Shown: piece by piece, positions 45,525 to 58,300 of the stretch
Layout of the letters: the number at the start of each line of letters is the position of its first letter
Numbering within the stretch: position 1 is the stretch's first letter
NCBI GenBank assembly: GCA_037951165.1
Contig: JBBDHG010000008.1
Span: 8,152,001-8,216,000, forward strand
DNA: 64,000 nucleotides
Direction of reading: 5' to 3'
DNA from: Lophius americanus
Lineage: Eukaryota; Chordata; Actinopteri; Lophiiformes; Lophiidae
Translations under genes and position numbers: made by a program
The notes under the pieces: generated by a model
Told to the model about the DNA's origin: nothing
The model's input: the letters and a program-made list of their open reading frames with translations, nothing else
Databases searched by the model: none

Positions 45525-46150
45525 ACACAGAACACTCCAAGTGGATCCACAGTGGCTCAAGTGCAATCTGTTCATGGATTTTAGGTACTACACTATATCT
45601 TAGTTGAATGAAAAACGTCAATTTTTTTTCGAAGAAAATAGGGTGGTGTCTGATAAACTCAAAACTTAACATGTAGTTTCCAACCTTCTACATCTGCACC
45701 ATCCATACAGGAGGCACAGCAGTTGACTTTCATTAACGATTTAAATCTTGTGACAAGCCATGTAATTGGATTGTGTACATTTCCATAAGGCCCGACATAC
45801 AGTCCAGGTTAATAAAGTGAAATGGTTTGTAGTAAATCATCCTGATGAACCCTGAAGCGTTCTGAGAAAGGTTGCCAGTGTCTTCATGAGGATGTGAGTT
45901 TCTAAATGAGAGGACAGAACTTGTTTGTTTACACTCGTCGTGAAATGGTCTATTTAAGCACATTGCAGAGGCATGGATCAATCACTTTCTGTTTCCTCAA
46001 GAGAGCAATGCTCCAACAATTATCCAGACAACTCTTAATTTTAAAACTAACACTCACATTGGTGGATGTACATTTGCTACTTCTAGCAATGACACATGTT
46101 CTCTACAGTAGTGGCAGAGGATTGTCTTATATCTCTCCAGCCTAATGAGA
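45525..46150. other. Non-coding stretch, nothing recognised
   Basis: The opposing frames at 45733-45981 (minus) and 45906-46145 (plus) have no recognisable domain. No repeat family recognised. Confidence 0.45.
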
Positions 46151-46920
46151 AATCAATAATTTTCATCCTGAGATCTGCGTTGTACGAGAAATCCCCTGAT
46201 TGAACTCCTCAAAGAAAATGTGAAGTTATTTCTACAGTACCTTTTGTGAAAAAGCTCCCCGAATTGAGTAAAATATGATTTTGTAAAGCTTGACCTCCTC
46301 GAGTTGATTCACAAGCACCAATTTATGCACTAAATCGTGCCAACTATTTCGGAAGTTTTGGCCCAAAAACTTTTGGAGATGAAATCATACTAGTACTTCC
46401 TCACGCTAATTCCTCAGATTTCAAAATGATCCATGAAATAGTGTTTGAATTATCCTCCACAGGCGCGGTGGCAGTGATGACGATTCCATAATATTATCAA
46501 ATAGACCTATGATGTCATCGCCGACAGCAAAGGTACATCCCCGAAAAGTCCCCAATCCCCTCCGTTGTACGAGCAATCCTCCTGATTGAGCTCCCAAAAT
46601 TAAATGTAAGAATATTTCCACAGTATTTAAATTAAAAAGGCTACCTGAATGTGTGACAGATTAACTATAAGATTACTGTATAATATAAGCAACATAGGAT
46701 TACTGTATAATATAAGCCACATAGATCTCCTCCAACCAACCTTTCCCAAAATTAATGCAGTTATCCTGGCACTTAGGTCTATTGGGGCATGAGGTTTAAA
46801 AAATGATCCATGAAAGTTTTTGAGGTATGTTTTGAAAAAAACACTATCTTTTGCAAAAAAGTTCCCCATACTGAGTAAATTCTGAACTTTTGGAAATTTT
46901 AAGAGTAAAATATGATATAT
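46150..46920 (-). repeat. Repeat T, minus-strand copy with two units
   Basis: The reverse complement carries the terminal block GGACTTTTCGGGGATGTACC (46524-46543), then TATGGAATCGTCATCACTGC, TTTCATGGATCATTTTG, and later TTCATGGATCATTTTTTAAA with CAGGATAACTGCATTAATTT. The 'CATGGATCATTTT' step appears twice, about 380 bases apart, so this copy too has tandem units. Borders approximate. Confidence 0.6.
46671..46724. repeat. 27-bp tandem pair inside repeat T
   Basis: GATTACTGTATAATATAAGC + AACATAG at 46671-46697 is followed by the same 27 bases with one change (A to C) at 46698-46724. A recent local duplication within an older repeat. Confidence 0.93.
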
Positions 46921-46924
46921 TCAA

Positions 46925-47280
46925 TATTGACCTGTCGCCATCCTCAGAGGGTAAATAGTCCCCTTCAGAATCAGAATTGGCAAGAAGTTTACATACCGCA
47001 TTATCAACGCTGGACATCCGTCTCGACATCGTCCTCGTTTTGAATGTAATCCGCTCTGTATCGCTGACTAGGAGGGCTTCCACGTCGGATCCGGAGGGCG
47101 TTTTTAAACTTGTTTTTCTCTGATACTTTGCATAGAAACATGTCCTTATATGGTATTAAAATCGAAGCAGTACTCGTCTGTCATCTAGTGCTGTAAAGTA
47201 GTAACACAATTTGGCACTCTAGCAGGAGTTTTGGTCCGTTTGATACGGCTGTGACGTCAGTCGCAATATTGCGACTTTGG
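46925..47280. other. Non-coding stretch, nothing recognised
   Basis: The 79-codon minus-strand frame (46844-47083) includes SSVDNAVCKLLANSDSEGDYLPSED-like acidic sequence, here not assignable to a family. No promoter or further exon is visible around it. Confidence 0.35.
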
Positions 47281-47284
47281 TGTT

Positions 47285-47425
47285 TAAAGGGAATTTCATA
47301 TGGAGTATGTGGGTCTAAAATTTAAAAAGGATCCATCATACAGTTTTTCCATTAACACAAAGGTTGCAGCAGCGATGACAATTCCACAATATCCACGACT
47401 TTTCGCTGATATAGTTTCTCCCACT
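47285..47425 (-). repeat. Repeat T fragment, minus strand
   Basis: AAAATTTAAAAAGGATCCAT and GCGATGACAATTCCACAATA, then CCACGACTTTTCGCTGATAT, match the order of the fragments at 50880-51000 and 46450-46560. About 140 bp. Confidence 0.6.
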
Positions 47426-47429
47426 GACC

Positions 47430-49555
47430 CACACATACCATAATTAAAAGATCATCAATGTTACTCTAACTTCAACTGTCAGTGGTTGGAATGTAATGGC
47501 TTCTCGGTGTATGGAATTGACATACGTCCAGTAAGTAAGTTGTGGATTAATTCGGATATCCACAATCTGCTTATTATTTCCGTGTTTTAGGCATTTGAAT
47601 GTGCATTAAAATATTTCACATGGTTATAGTATTAGGACAGAAATTAAATCAAAGCAGATATGATGGATTTAAAAGACGATGACAAAGGGGGAGTTAATGG
47701 TTTAGATGGGAGGAGAGGAGCCTTAACAAACAGTGGATGATTTCTGTTTACGGTGAGTAATTTGTGTATTTCGTTCGGAACTTGCGATGAAGAGTGAAGT
47801 AACTGACAGCCCAGAATCAACATAGTGACAGGCTGGAGGAATCACAGCAGAGTCATTGTTGAAGTGAGCTCATCAGTAATACAGAAAACACCAGAGAACG
47901 CTGTTTAGATATGGAAAATGAGTAAATTATAAAACATAAATCAAGTGAAAATTAAAACCCTGGGGAAATGGGAAAACAAGAGGATTTCCTCGTCTTCCAC
48001 GGAGCCACCGGGGGAAATAATCCCCGTCAAACTGGATTCAACTGATTTTCATAGATAAACACAATTCATTTTAAACATATGGTGTCACTATGAGAGCATG
48101 GGATTTTACTTTTCTATTTTTACCCTGCATCCCCGCGGGCTGTTGTTCTCGCTGTTTGTGTCCTTTCGTCTTCCAACAGTTAACCAAAATTAGAAATTAA
48201 ACCTTAGCTGTGTGTCCCAAATGAAATCAAATTACAACAAGAACCAGCGGGATTTCAAACATGAGTGGAAGCAGCTCTTTGATTTTCTGGAGAGTCGATG
48301 ACACAAAGACTCGTCTCACGCTGAAAAGATCGCTACCTCCTTCTTTGAAACCAAACGACACGTCTCAGATGGTAAAATCGTTGAATCTAGAGCAAAATGT
48401 TCTGAGAAAAATTTCATTTATTCATACCTCAGAATGGTTCGTGTTGAATTTGAATCACTTACTAAACCTCTGAGGTCACTGGCCATGCTGTCATAGCAGT
48501 TCTATACATAGTAAATAATAGTAATGTAATCCACCATCGTACAGGTTTGGTTTGAATGATGGTTGACTCTCTTGAGTCTAGAAAGTCTTGAGAGGGAGAT
48601 TCTAGAGTTTAGAATCCCACTCTCCGCCTCCCTACTTCCTCAGGTTTGTATGGGAACCGTATGGGGTTCCCAGGGTGTCCACCTGCTGCTGGACACCGTG
48701 ACCTCTAGACACTCTGTCCTGGTCTATGGTTTAGTTTAGTCACTACCTGTTTATTTCGTTTCTTTCCTCTTGTGTCCTGTGTTTTACTCATAGCTTGTCT
48801 TTTTTTTTTCCTTCAAGTTTTTTTGCAACCACTTTAGCCAGACCATTACTTGCCCCCCGTGTGCTTAAGTTCAGGTCCTTTCTGTCTTTCCGTTGTCGCT
48901 TCGACCACGGATGAAAATCCAACTTCTAAAAAACATTTTTCACAATTCCTTCTCGGATATTGATTTGATATTGCCATGACAACCTCTATAAATAACTCAT
49001 TTAAAAAAGTAAAAGTAAATTTCATAAGATTACATTACAACAAATATTGATGAGGACGACCTTCCACTTCTTCTTCGCCGGAAACACAAAGTTACCAAAT
49101 ACTCTTTGAACTCATCATGCCTGTATATCTCAATGAAACGTGCAACAAGACAACTACGTCAGCGAGCTCTCCTACCGATGTCAACAGCTAACATATGTTT
49201 GTTTTAATTTTTCACTTTAGGGCTGTCAGAGTCAATATTCCCTTTTTAGAAATAAAATTAGAGGGTCTGAATCTCTCACCTGAAACTTAATGTCCCTGTG
49301 TACCAGACCCTTGCTGGGCTCTGATGCTTTTTCCTCGTGACACCAAACACAACCTGTACACACCTCTTTCCTTTATTATCAAGATATGATCGTTTTTTCT
49401 CTGATCTTACTTACTTTGTTGGAAAAAAGGCATAATAGTAAGTCACTGCACCACCAGTAATCGGTCCATTTGTTTTGACCTAAAACTTTCAATAGAAGTG
49501 AATCGGCTTCTCCAAATTGCACATAGGAGTGAATATATTCATGGATGGTTGTCCA
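47430..49555. other. Quiet stretch, nothing recognised
   Basis: Around 48560-48900 there is T-rich sequence with TCCTGTGTTTTACTC-like wording faintly reminiscent of the LTR-like repeat at 63465-63995, but the match is too weak to call. No coding region is supported. Confidence 0.4.
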
Positions 49556-49561
49556 TTTCTT

Positions 49562-49690
49562 GTTTGTCAGCACTGTGATGAACTGCCGACCTGTTCAGGG
49601 TGTACACTGCTTCTCGCCCATTGTCAGCAGAGATAGGCTCCAGCCCCCGCGACCGAGATTAAGATAAGCGGTTGCTTAATAAATTAATTG
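49562..49690 (+). mobile_element. SINE family B 3' end
   Basis: GATGAACTGCCGACCTGTTC, AGGGTGTACACTGCTTCTCG, CCCATTGTCAGCAGAGATAG, GCTCCAGCCCCCGCGACC and AAGATAAGCGGTTGCTTAAT form the usual 3' half of family B in sense orientation. The tRNA-like head is absent. Confidence 0.75.
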
Positions 49691-49699
49691 ATTAATCAA

Positions 49700-50615
49700 T
49701 CTCCCATGCAGACAAATATATACACGCACAAAGGCAGGTTTTAGGTGAGGAAAAAAAAAGGGGTTAAAAAAATGTTTTACATATCCTTTGTTTTTATTTA
49801 ACTTTCCACTGTTAGTCCTTCCTGCACATCTGGATGTGTCGCCTTATAAGCAGCTGTATTCTTCCTGTTTGGACTAAACCACTGACGCAAGAAGCACATG
49901 TAGGACACAGTCATTGGTCTTCTGTTTGCGTTGATTTATACTATAACTTTGTATTGTGTATTATAATATAAAAAATCGTACTGTATAATATTGTTATCTT
50001 TACCAATTATTTTATTTGGTGGGGGCACACTCTGTGGAAGGGTAGACATGTCCCCCCTGGGATTTACGCCACTGGCTTCGACAGCATTTCCTGTTTCCTG
50101 TGTTCGTCCTGGCATTTCCATCCTGTGTTCAATACTGGATTACTGTCATGTATGGCTTTTTCTTTAATTTTTGGCATCTTGCCCAGGCTGCTTTTCCCTC
50201 GTTAGTTTCCTGTCAATTCCAATGGCAGTAGTTTGGACTTCACTTGCTTTACATTTCATCATCATTTGTCTTTGCATTTGAAGTCCTTGAGTACCCCAGA
50301 TCCTAATACCCTGGCGCTCTCCTCATATGGATCAGTTGGATTTTTATTTTAATGTGAAATTGTTCTGCTAATTTCTCATTTGCACAAAGCTTGAAATATG
50401 AATTCTACATTCAGTGCTATATGATCTCGAAAAGATGATGGAAGTAGAGCGATAGGCAATATGATGTAAATGTATCTATATTATTTTCAAGCATTCCCCT
50501 GCTTCTTAGTTAAAAACATTGGTAATGCTGTCTTTCCACCAGTCTTTTCAGGCTCTTGGTCATGTTATCTTTTTAGAAAAAATAGCCAATTTACACTTAT
50601 TATCATAACTCGACC
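49700..50615. other. Non-coding stretch, nothing recognised
   Basis: AT-rich, with a short CTTTCC-rich stretch at 50080-50220 and no domain-bearing frame. No mobile element is assigned. Confidence 0.45.
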
Positions 50616-50619
50616 TAAG

Positions 50620-51000
50620 CTGTCTACCCCAACAGCAAGGGTATTATTAGGTATGAAAAAAACAGTTTTTTTCATAAAAGCTCCCGCTATTGAGTAAAAT
50701 ATGAACTATTAGAGTAAATCATCATGTATACAAAACAGATCTCCTTTGGTCAAAACACATGAAACAGATTTGGACTAAATCGGTTATGACAATTTTGAAG
50801 ATAAAGCTCCCCCTAGTGTCAGAAATATAGAACCAGACTTCCCCAAAAACTCTCCAGTGTGTCATTGCAATATTGTCTATGTGGGTGTAAAATTCGAAAA
50901 GGATCCATGTTATAGTTTTTGAGTTATTCTGCTTAAATTAAGTGGACGCGGCGACGACGATTCCATAGTGTCCCCGACTTTTCGGCGAAATAATTATGGT
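50620..51000 (-). repeat. Repeat T, minus-strand copy
   Basis: The plus strand shows AAAAGCTCCCGCTATTGAGT, ATATGAACTATTAGAGTAAA, AAATCGGTTATGACAATTTT, AAAGCTCCCCCTAGTGTC, GTAAAATTCGAAAAGGATCC and CCATAGTGTCCCCGACTTTT. These are the reverse complement of repeat T blocks in the same order as at 46150-46920, ending at the same terminal block. Confidence 0.62.
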
Positions 51001-51004
51001 TGCT

Positions 51005-52080
51005 TTTGTTGAAATTCTAAATTTATTATTAGCAACACCATTATTATTAATTTCAACATCTGTATCATGTCGCTGCTGTTTTTAATCTTTTAAAACTTGC
51101 TTTAGTTTATCTACCAAGTTCAATCGTACACATTCATATAACAGATATTATCACACACTGACACACACACATATGCACACACTGACACACAGCAGCACTC
51201 TCCCTACATCAAGAGTTGCTGAGAAGACTTTACCTAATGTCATTTTTCTGTGTCAAGGTTGGAATTGTTGTGCTGTCTATGTATGCCTTAAAATTAGTGT
51301 ATTCATTTATCTTTATTCTATTTGTTGTTTCCACAGTAAAAAAAACAACTAAAAAACTCTGAGGTGATATGTTGTATGTACCTTAAAAATCTTAATCTAA
51401 TGTCATATTTGCACGGTACCAGTATAACCTGATGACCTTGTTTGAAATAACGGCTCAAATGTGTGTTTCCCGGATATGATGTCAAGGCTCCGCTTAGCAT
51501 CCGCTGCTACAACCAGGTCTGCTATCAGCACCTATGGGTGCATTTGGGGCAGGGGTTCTGGAGGTAAGATAAACAGTTAAGCAGGTGGAGATAACAAACG
51601 GCGCGGACATCCCCAAACAGACACAAACCCAACCTCTGGAACACTTACCCCCCCTCACCACGAGTGGCACTTTCTCTTGGGTCTACACACATCAGGTACC
51701 CAACCCTCCTGTGTCTCTCGTACCCGCCTCAACGGTTGCCGCGGAGTGCCCTGAATAGTTTACAGTTGCATTCAGACCGATAAGAAAGCTGGGGCCTCAA
51801 TAAAATTGCACAGAGGATTCATAACAGAAGATGGCATATGGAAAAATCACAAGAACCGCAGCTGCACATAAATTTCCGGATTTATAAAACAGCACCCGCA
51901 TGCATGCTTAATGAATTTACCTTTATAAATGTCATTCCACCCAAAATGTGAATAACCATGTGCGTGTTTATAAATAGTCAGAACCTGCACATAAATAGTT
52001 AGCAAAATGCCTGAAATTAATATTAATGATTACTGACAGGTCAACTTAATAAGAAACTTTCAGTTGAATATAATTATCTT
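51005..52080. other. Non-coding stretch, nothing recognised
   Basis: A degenerate CACACTGACACACA block lies at 51150-51192. C-rich sequence at 51600-51740 is unassigned. No coding region is supported. Confidence 0.45.
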
Positions 52081-52084
52081 TCAT

Positions 52085-52510
52085 TTCATTTGGCGAATTT
52101 AGGGGTAAACTGTTCAGAGTAACGCTGAGTGTGGAAAAGAGGTGAAGAAGCAAGTTCTGTAGGGTTGAGTGGGTGGAGGAGATTGTCATAAGTTATCTGT
52201 GACAGAACAGTAGCAGCAGGAATGAAGGGAAAGGTTTACAGGATGGTAGTGACAGTTGCTCTGCTGTATGGTTTAGAGACGATGGCTCTGACGAGAAGAC
52301 AGGAGGCAGAGTTGAAGATAGGGGTACGATGGACAGGATCAGAAAGGAGCCCATCAGAGGGACAGCCCAGAATAGACGTCTTGGACAAAAAATAAACAAG
52401 GCCAGATGGAGATGGTTCATGAAGAGGAGGGGTGCTGGAGATGGAGCTTCCAGGCAGGAGAAATATGGGAAAACCAAAGAGGAGGTTCCTGAATGTGAGG
52501 AGAGGGGACA
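52085..52510 (+). pseudogene. RTE-like LINE ORF2 C-terminal remnant
   Basis: In shifting frames the plus strand gives MKGKVYRMVV..ALLYGLET (about 52222-52281), MALTRRQEAELK (about 52282-52317), MDRIRKEPIRGTAQ (52329-52370), and then a basic block with MELPG-like and KRGRPKR-like remnants. This is the conserved C-terminal stretch that follows the reverse transcriptase in RTE-type and related LINEs. The clade is tentative, the YADD-bearing domain is absent, and at least two frameshifts are present. Confidence 0.72.
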
Positions 52511-52519
52511 GCAGTTTTT

Positions 52520-55075
52520 TTGGTATGTAAAGTTTATCCCAAAAAATTAATGGTATTTTAAAGACAAATAGAAACTTGCAACAGAAATTTTAAAGAAAAT
52601 AGTGTGATAGAATGAATGGAAAGAAAAAAGATTCTAAACTTCCTTTGAGAGGGACTGAACATGCCGTTGTCAGCTTTTGCTCAAAAGTCTGAGATTGGAG
52701 ATCCAAGCATTTTTCTTTATTAAAGTCCTGATTCAGCAACATGGTGTGGTCGTCCCTTCAGCAAACCCTGCCGATGAACACGGCGGAGGCAAAAGGAAGA
52801 AGGGATGATGAAAATAAAGATGATTTATTTTTATCACATGCTTTTTTTCCCCCTTGTGTGCCATGCCACTCGGTGGGTGTGATAAAAAGACGATGGCTTG
52901 TCTGTTAGCTCAAACACCGCCAGCCAACTTAATAAGAGGCTCCAGTGTGGTTGGACACTGCTGGAGCTTGTGGACCGATAAGAACCAAAGATCTGAAAAT
53001 ACAAGGGAGAGAGAAAGGGACTGAGGGAGGGGGTTTAGACAAGAGTTTTAGTGCTTATGCCAGCAGGTTGAAAAATGATTATCTTGCTGTCTGGTTGTGA
53101 CAGTGTGTATGGAGGCCTGACAGGAGCCCGCGGCTTCCCTCATTAATAAGGGGTAAAAATGTGTGTGTGAGAGAGACAGTGTTAATACTGAATGTTCAAA
53201 ACTTACTCCTGACATGGCCTTTACCATCTAACTGCAGGCAGAGCAGCAAACTCATAACTTTTGTCACATTTAATATTTCATTGCATTTTTCTGTTCTGCA
53301 TTAGATTAAAGCTAATTTACTATTTAATATATACTAGATTAGAAAAGCTGTATTTTTTTCTGATTTAATTAACCTTATTCATTATTCCGTGTTACTCCAC
53401 TGAACTGATGAATGTTGTAGGAGGAGGACACATCATCTCTGAGTGTTCGGACCACCTCAAAGCAGCGCTACATTAAATGCAACACTTTCATTGTACACTG
53501 TGTGAAATTAAGAGGCACCTAGAGGTGAAGTTCCATATAGCAACCAATATTGTATATATGCCACTGCTTCCTATACAAGAATCTACGATGGCACTCAAGT
53601 GTCAAAAAGATGTCATCGTCTATGACCGCATCAAGTAGCCTGTCAGTGATGAGGTACTTTTAGATGGATATATTTACAAATTGTAATTCATTATTTATTC
53701 TGTTAAACTATAAGGTAGCTTACATATAACACAACAAATTTTATTCATTGAATTTGTGGTAGCGTTTTCAATTGTGGCTTGGACCCCGTTCCACCTCCAT
53801 GGAAGAGGCAATTGTATGGGTCAAGCCTTCTCAGAGCCAGCTGTGCCCAACAGCCATGGAGTAAAGGCCACTGGCGGTGGGCCGACCAGCTCCAGGGAGA
53901 GGTTCCATGAAGATATTCTTCATTCACCCTTTAACCGTCCTTCGCCTGCCGAGTCCCCAAGGTATATCGTTTATACGTCCCTAGTTTAGCTCTTCATGGA
54001 TTTACGACCTGTGTCTTCATGTTTCCCTTTATTGAGGTCTCACGCCCGGTGCTTATTCTTGTTCTTGATAATGAGCATGATCTTAAGTTATCCAGCAACG
54101 ACTCATTAATCATCATCCTCTTTGAAGGTTTTTAAAGGAAAATTCCGTTGTCTCTCTGCCTCTTAAACTTAGAAATAATGACGTTTTCCTGAACCAGTGT
54201 GCTGTTCGGCCACTCAGGCTACTGTATAATCCTGGCAGCACAACATGGTGAACTCTGTGGAAGAGAACCCACTCCCTCTGTAGATGTAAAGGACTTTGTA
54301 TCAGATAATGCTGTAAAAAGCATTCTTAGCTAATCATACACTAAATAACATAGTTATGAATGTTAAAGTCTATTTATTCAGAGTGATACCCCTAAATTTT
54401 ACAAATCTCACAGTTTTTTTTTTTATACTTTACGGTTTGTAGGAATACTCAAGAAGTTAAAGTTTTTAGGAATACTCAAGAAGTTACAGTATGTAAGGGA
54501 TAATTTTTTCGGCAAAGCTAAGGTGTGGCCTAAGGAAGTAGCATCCATGGTGTTCTGAATCATCAATACTACATTTACGGGACAAAAAGTACATGTTGCT
54601 ATCCCAATAAAATTTGCCATGCATGAAACTCTGATCTGAATCCAAGATAACTTCTCGACCTGTAGATGAAGAATATCTAAATTTATGGATCTCATGGAAA
54701 ATTCTGCACTGTGATTTCACAAATTATAATGTTACAGATCAAAAACCAAATTGTAGCAAAGTCTGTGCTTAGTCAGCTAGGTATCAAATTTGATGCATCA
54801 TCAAAAGTCACACATACTAGAGAAAAACCACCATTCATGAAAAAAGATTTTTCTTGAATAACTGTAAAAATAAAGATAATTAGATAATTTGGTTGGGTTT
54901 GATGGTCAAGGAGTCGTATCATGAGGGTCATACAAAAATAATAATTAAAATGACATTAAATAATTTTAATGAATAACCAAGAATCCACGATAGAAGTTAT
55001 GGTGAATAAAAATTATGTCTATTGTCCCTGGGGTAACCAAGCAAGATTAATCCACAAAGAAGAACCGAATATAGG
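52520..55075. other. Quiet stretch with a small tandem pair at 54441
   Basis: A 27-base unit (AGGAATACTCAAGAAGTTA + AAGTTTTT) at 54441-54467 is followed by a second copy of its first 20 bases, starting at 54468. Two overlapping minus-strand frames (54423-54720, 78 and 90 codons) are not recognisable as protein. The 52640-53160 block is repeat-free and could be functional non-coding DNA, but there is no direct evidence. Confidence 0.42.
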
Positions 55076-55079
55076 CACA

Positions 55080-55345
55080 GAAAAATAATGAGTAAGTAAT
55101 GGAAAGGCAAAAGAAAATAAACCTTAAGGGAAAATCACGAGGAGTGATAACACTGGGGAACGCAAGGAGCAGGAAGATAATAATCTAATGGGGGAATATA
55201 GGACAAACTGACAAACTGACAAAGGAAAAGAGGCATATAGACTTAAATACTCAGAATAACGAGATTCAACTGGCAAGCGACAAAGGTGGGAATAATGGAC
55301 AATCAAACATGTGTCAGGAAGTGTAAAGTGACAGATGTGACACTG
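55080..55345 (-). repeat. Possible LTR-like repeat, weakly supported
   Basis: GACTTAAATACTCAGAATAA, GGACAATCAAACATGTGTCA and neighbouring purine-rich wording resemble the minus-strand style of the repeat at 39053-39345, but no exact shared block longer than a few bases is seen. Confidence 0.25.
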
Positions 55346-55349
55346 AGAT

Positions 55350-58300
55350 ATACATTTTCAAAATAAAGCAAGATGCAGAAACCACAAAACGTAGCCCACA
55401 AGAACATTGGGATTTTCAAAAACTGAGACTTTTCTTCTCTCGTTAAGTTAAGAAATCCTGTCCACACAAGCATGGATTTAAACAAGGGCAATGCCATGGA
55501 GGTGGGGCAACAAGTATAGAACAAGTATGTATGGCCAAGAGGACAATATCTAATTTCTACTTAACCTGAACACGAACACTACAGATACTACAAATCCCAG
55601 ATTGCAATGCAAAAGTTGGCACAACAAAAGAGCGACAGTTCTCCTCCCGCTCCTCTGTTGTCAGATATCCACGCTTATCCAGTCACTCTAATGAACTTTT
55701 GGCCGATCCTTAGAAGAGATGCTACGGAGCCCAGGAGAGGATATGGATGAGAACATTTTTTTTTAAATGTAAATAATAAACGTGTTTGTAAGTTTCTCAC
55801 ATGTATTAGTAAATATAACCAACATTTTGATAATATGATGAGTGCGTTCAAGTCCTCCAGCCGTTCAAAATGTGTAATTACTGTTGAAAACAAGAAAACA
55901 TGTTAAGTTGCTTACATTTAATGTTAAATACCCCAGGAGGTTTTTCATGCACTTTACTGTTTTCTGAGGAGCAGCTGCTCCTGACTGCAGGAACAGATAT
56001 GAGGAGCAACATTTTACTTTTACTGTTTTATTGAGGCAGAAGAAAGAAACGGCTAAATCTGCCCAGCCATTACCAAGGGGTTATTTAAAATTCAATTTTG
56101 TTAATACTGTTTATTAAAGACGGAATTATTTAAAATGTAACTTGAAAAACTTTTCATTGGAAATGATTGAATGAAGCTAAACTGATAACGAATGAAAACA
56201 TAAAATGATGCTGATCTATTGTGAATTTGATCTCTTTTCTCACTGAATTCTATTCCCTTCGTTTCTCCAGAATTCAATAAAATAAGTACTTAAAATAAGA
56301 ATAAATTGTCTTACTACCTCAGATTAAACATTTTGAATATGATTGCTGTTAGAACAATTGGTGGACCAGTACCAAGTCTTTATCTAGTATTGGTTCCAAA
56401 GAAAACCCTTAGAAAAACAGCATTTGGTCATTTTAACACGGGATTGATGGGAAAGTGACAGTTATAAAGTAACATTGTAGACAATTCTGTACCTGCTAGC
56501 TACTGTCAAGCACGGTCACCGTTCAATTGATGTGTTATCTCCAAAGAATCAATTCTCACCAGGGACGATCCAGATGAGACTAAAATTAAACTGAACATCT
56601 CATCTTTTCAAAACTGACTGTTCAGCCAATGGAGGAAGAGAGCCGAGCTGAAAGAATCTGTGACGATGCACACTGGGGAAAGAAAATAAAAGAAATGAGA
56701 AGTTGTAATTACCCAGATGGAAAGGTCAAGATGTTTTTATAATTAGCTTTATTTCCAAGAAAAGAACAAACAGAGCAGTCTTTTGTGAAATTGTGTTAGA
56801 AAGGTTACAGAGACCTTTATAGTTGGAGGATTAGCTGTTCACTTCAAGCCCTGACTGCTGACTGCCCAGCAATCAGCAGAAACTCAAAACCTTCACATCT
56901 GTGTGGACGGTAGCTTGGAGATAAGAAATAATACATTTTAGATGAGCTGAGAAAGATTAGAAACGGGAACAATTTTAAGGTAAGACTTTAATTAAAACCA
57001 TGTCAAATTTCCTGATGAATTCTTAGGGAAAGTAATTGAACTGACTGGAGGGAAAAGTACATTTTCTACACTTTATTGGAATTCCCATTTTGCCATCGGG
57101 GACATCATATGCATTTACCGTTTCACTAGATTAAGAGTTACTTAATTTACTTACTTATAATTTTAAAATAATACTCAAAGGCATGGCTGTATTATTTTAA
57201 CTGTGTAGGTCCACCACTGAATATTATCATAAATGAAGGTGCTGCATTCAGCATACACAAAGATCCCTTTGAAGATAGACAAATGTGTGAAAGTAAAAAT
57301 ACAGAAAAAACACCGGTGAAAAGTATGAAACATAAACATGAGTCATACACTCGGATATGTTTACTATCTCGGTTCTGACTATATTGGTTCATTAGCTACA
57401 TTTCAATAGGAACATGAAAATTTAGAAAACATAAAGACACGTGAGAGTAAGTCAGCACCCTAACACAAAAACTATTGGATTTCCGGCAAGGAAATAACTA
57501 TTTTAACTGACTAACTAACTAACTAACTAGCTAACTAATTTAACTTTTTCAGTCAAGCATTTAATACTGGACTGAAACTAGCAATTTCTATCTATTTTAA
57601 ATAGATTTCTGTTCATAAATCTGCTTTTTGTTTTCTTATTTTTTCATGTTCCATATTAACTAATTAACCTGGAAAGTATTATCCAGGTAAAAGGAAAAAG
57701 GGTTAAATGATATTTGTCTCTTACCAAAAGACGGTGATCCAGGTCTGCAAGGGCTTTAGTCAATGTTGATACTTTATGTAAGGAAATGGTAAGACCTTGA
57801 AACTGTGGCTCGAAAGACACTGACAATATTCTAGATTAATTAGCTTAACATAGTTCACATACGCTATCTAGCATTAAGCTAGCTTACCTTATCTAAAGTT
57901 TCTGTCTAAATCATGCGTTTCATGAAAATAGGAAGGAAAATAGAGTGGTCAGCTATGGCCATTGCTGGTACAGTTAGCAAGCTAGCGATAGCATGCCAAG
58001 ATTAATCTATTATATGTGGAATGTTATAGGCCAGCTAGCTCGCTCGCAAACTTTCACAGGACCTACCTCATTGGTTTAATTTTAACCCAGCAGTGTGTGA
58101 TAACAGTCAAGGCAGCATTATTTCATTGTAGCATCTTATCCGAAGAAGAAGAAGTAACAACACCATCACAAGCCTTGTATGCTGTCGTCACAGTGCACAC
58201 AGTGATTGAATACTGTAAGATGTCCCCATAAGTAGTTTGCAATTCATTCATTAGTGGTTTGATCCTTCATCTCATATATCATGTATATCTCATCATATAT

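Noticed and set aside
46844..47083. Acidic 79-codon frame resembling the N-terminal part of a piggyBac-like transposase
   Set aside because: An acidic 'SDSEGDYLP' stretch alone is weak, the upstream half is repeat T, and no catalytic domain or TTAA-flanked ends are found nearby.
54423..54720. Overlapping 78- and 90-codon minus-strand frames as a small gene
   Set aside because: Two long frames over the same DNA, no domain, and no promoter or splice signals that stand out.
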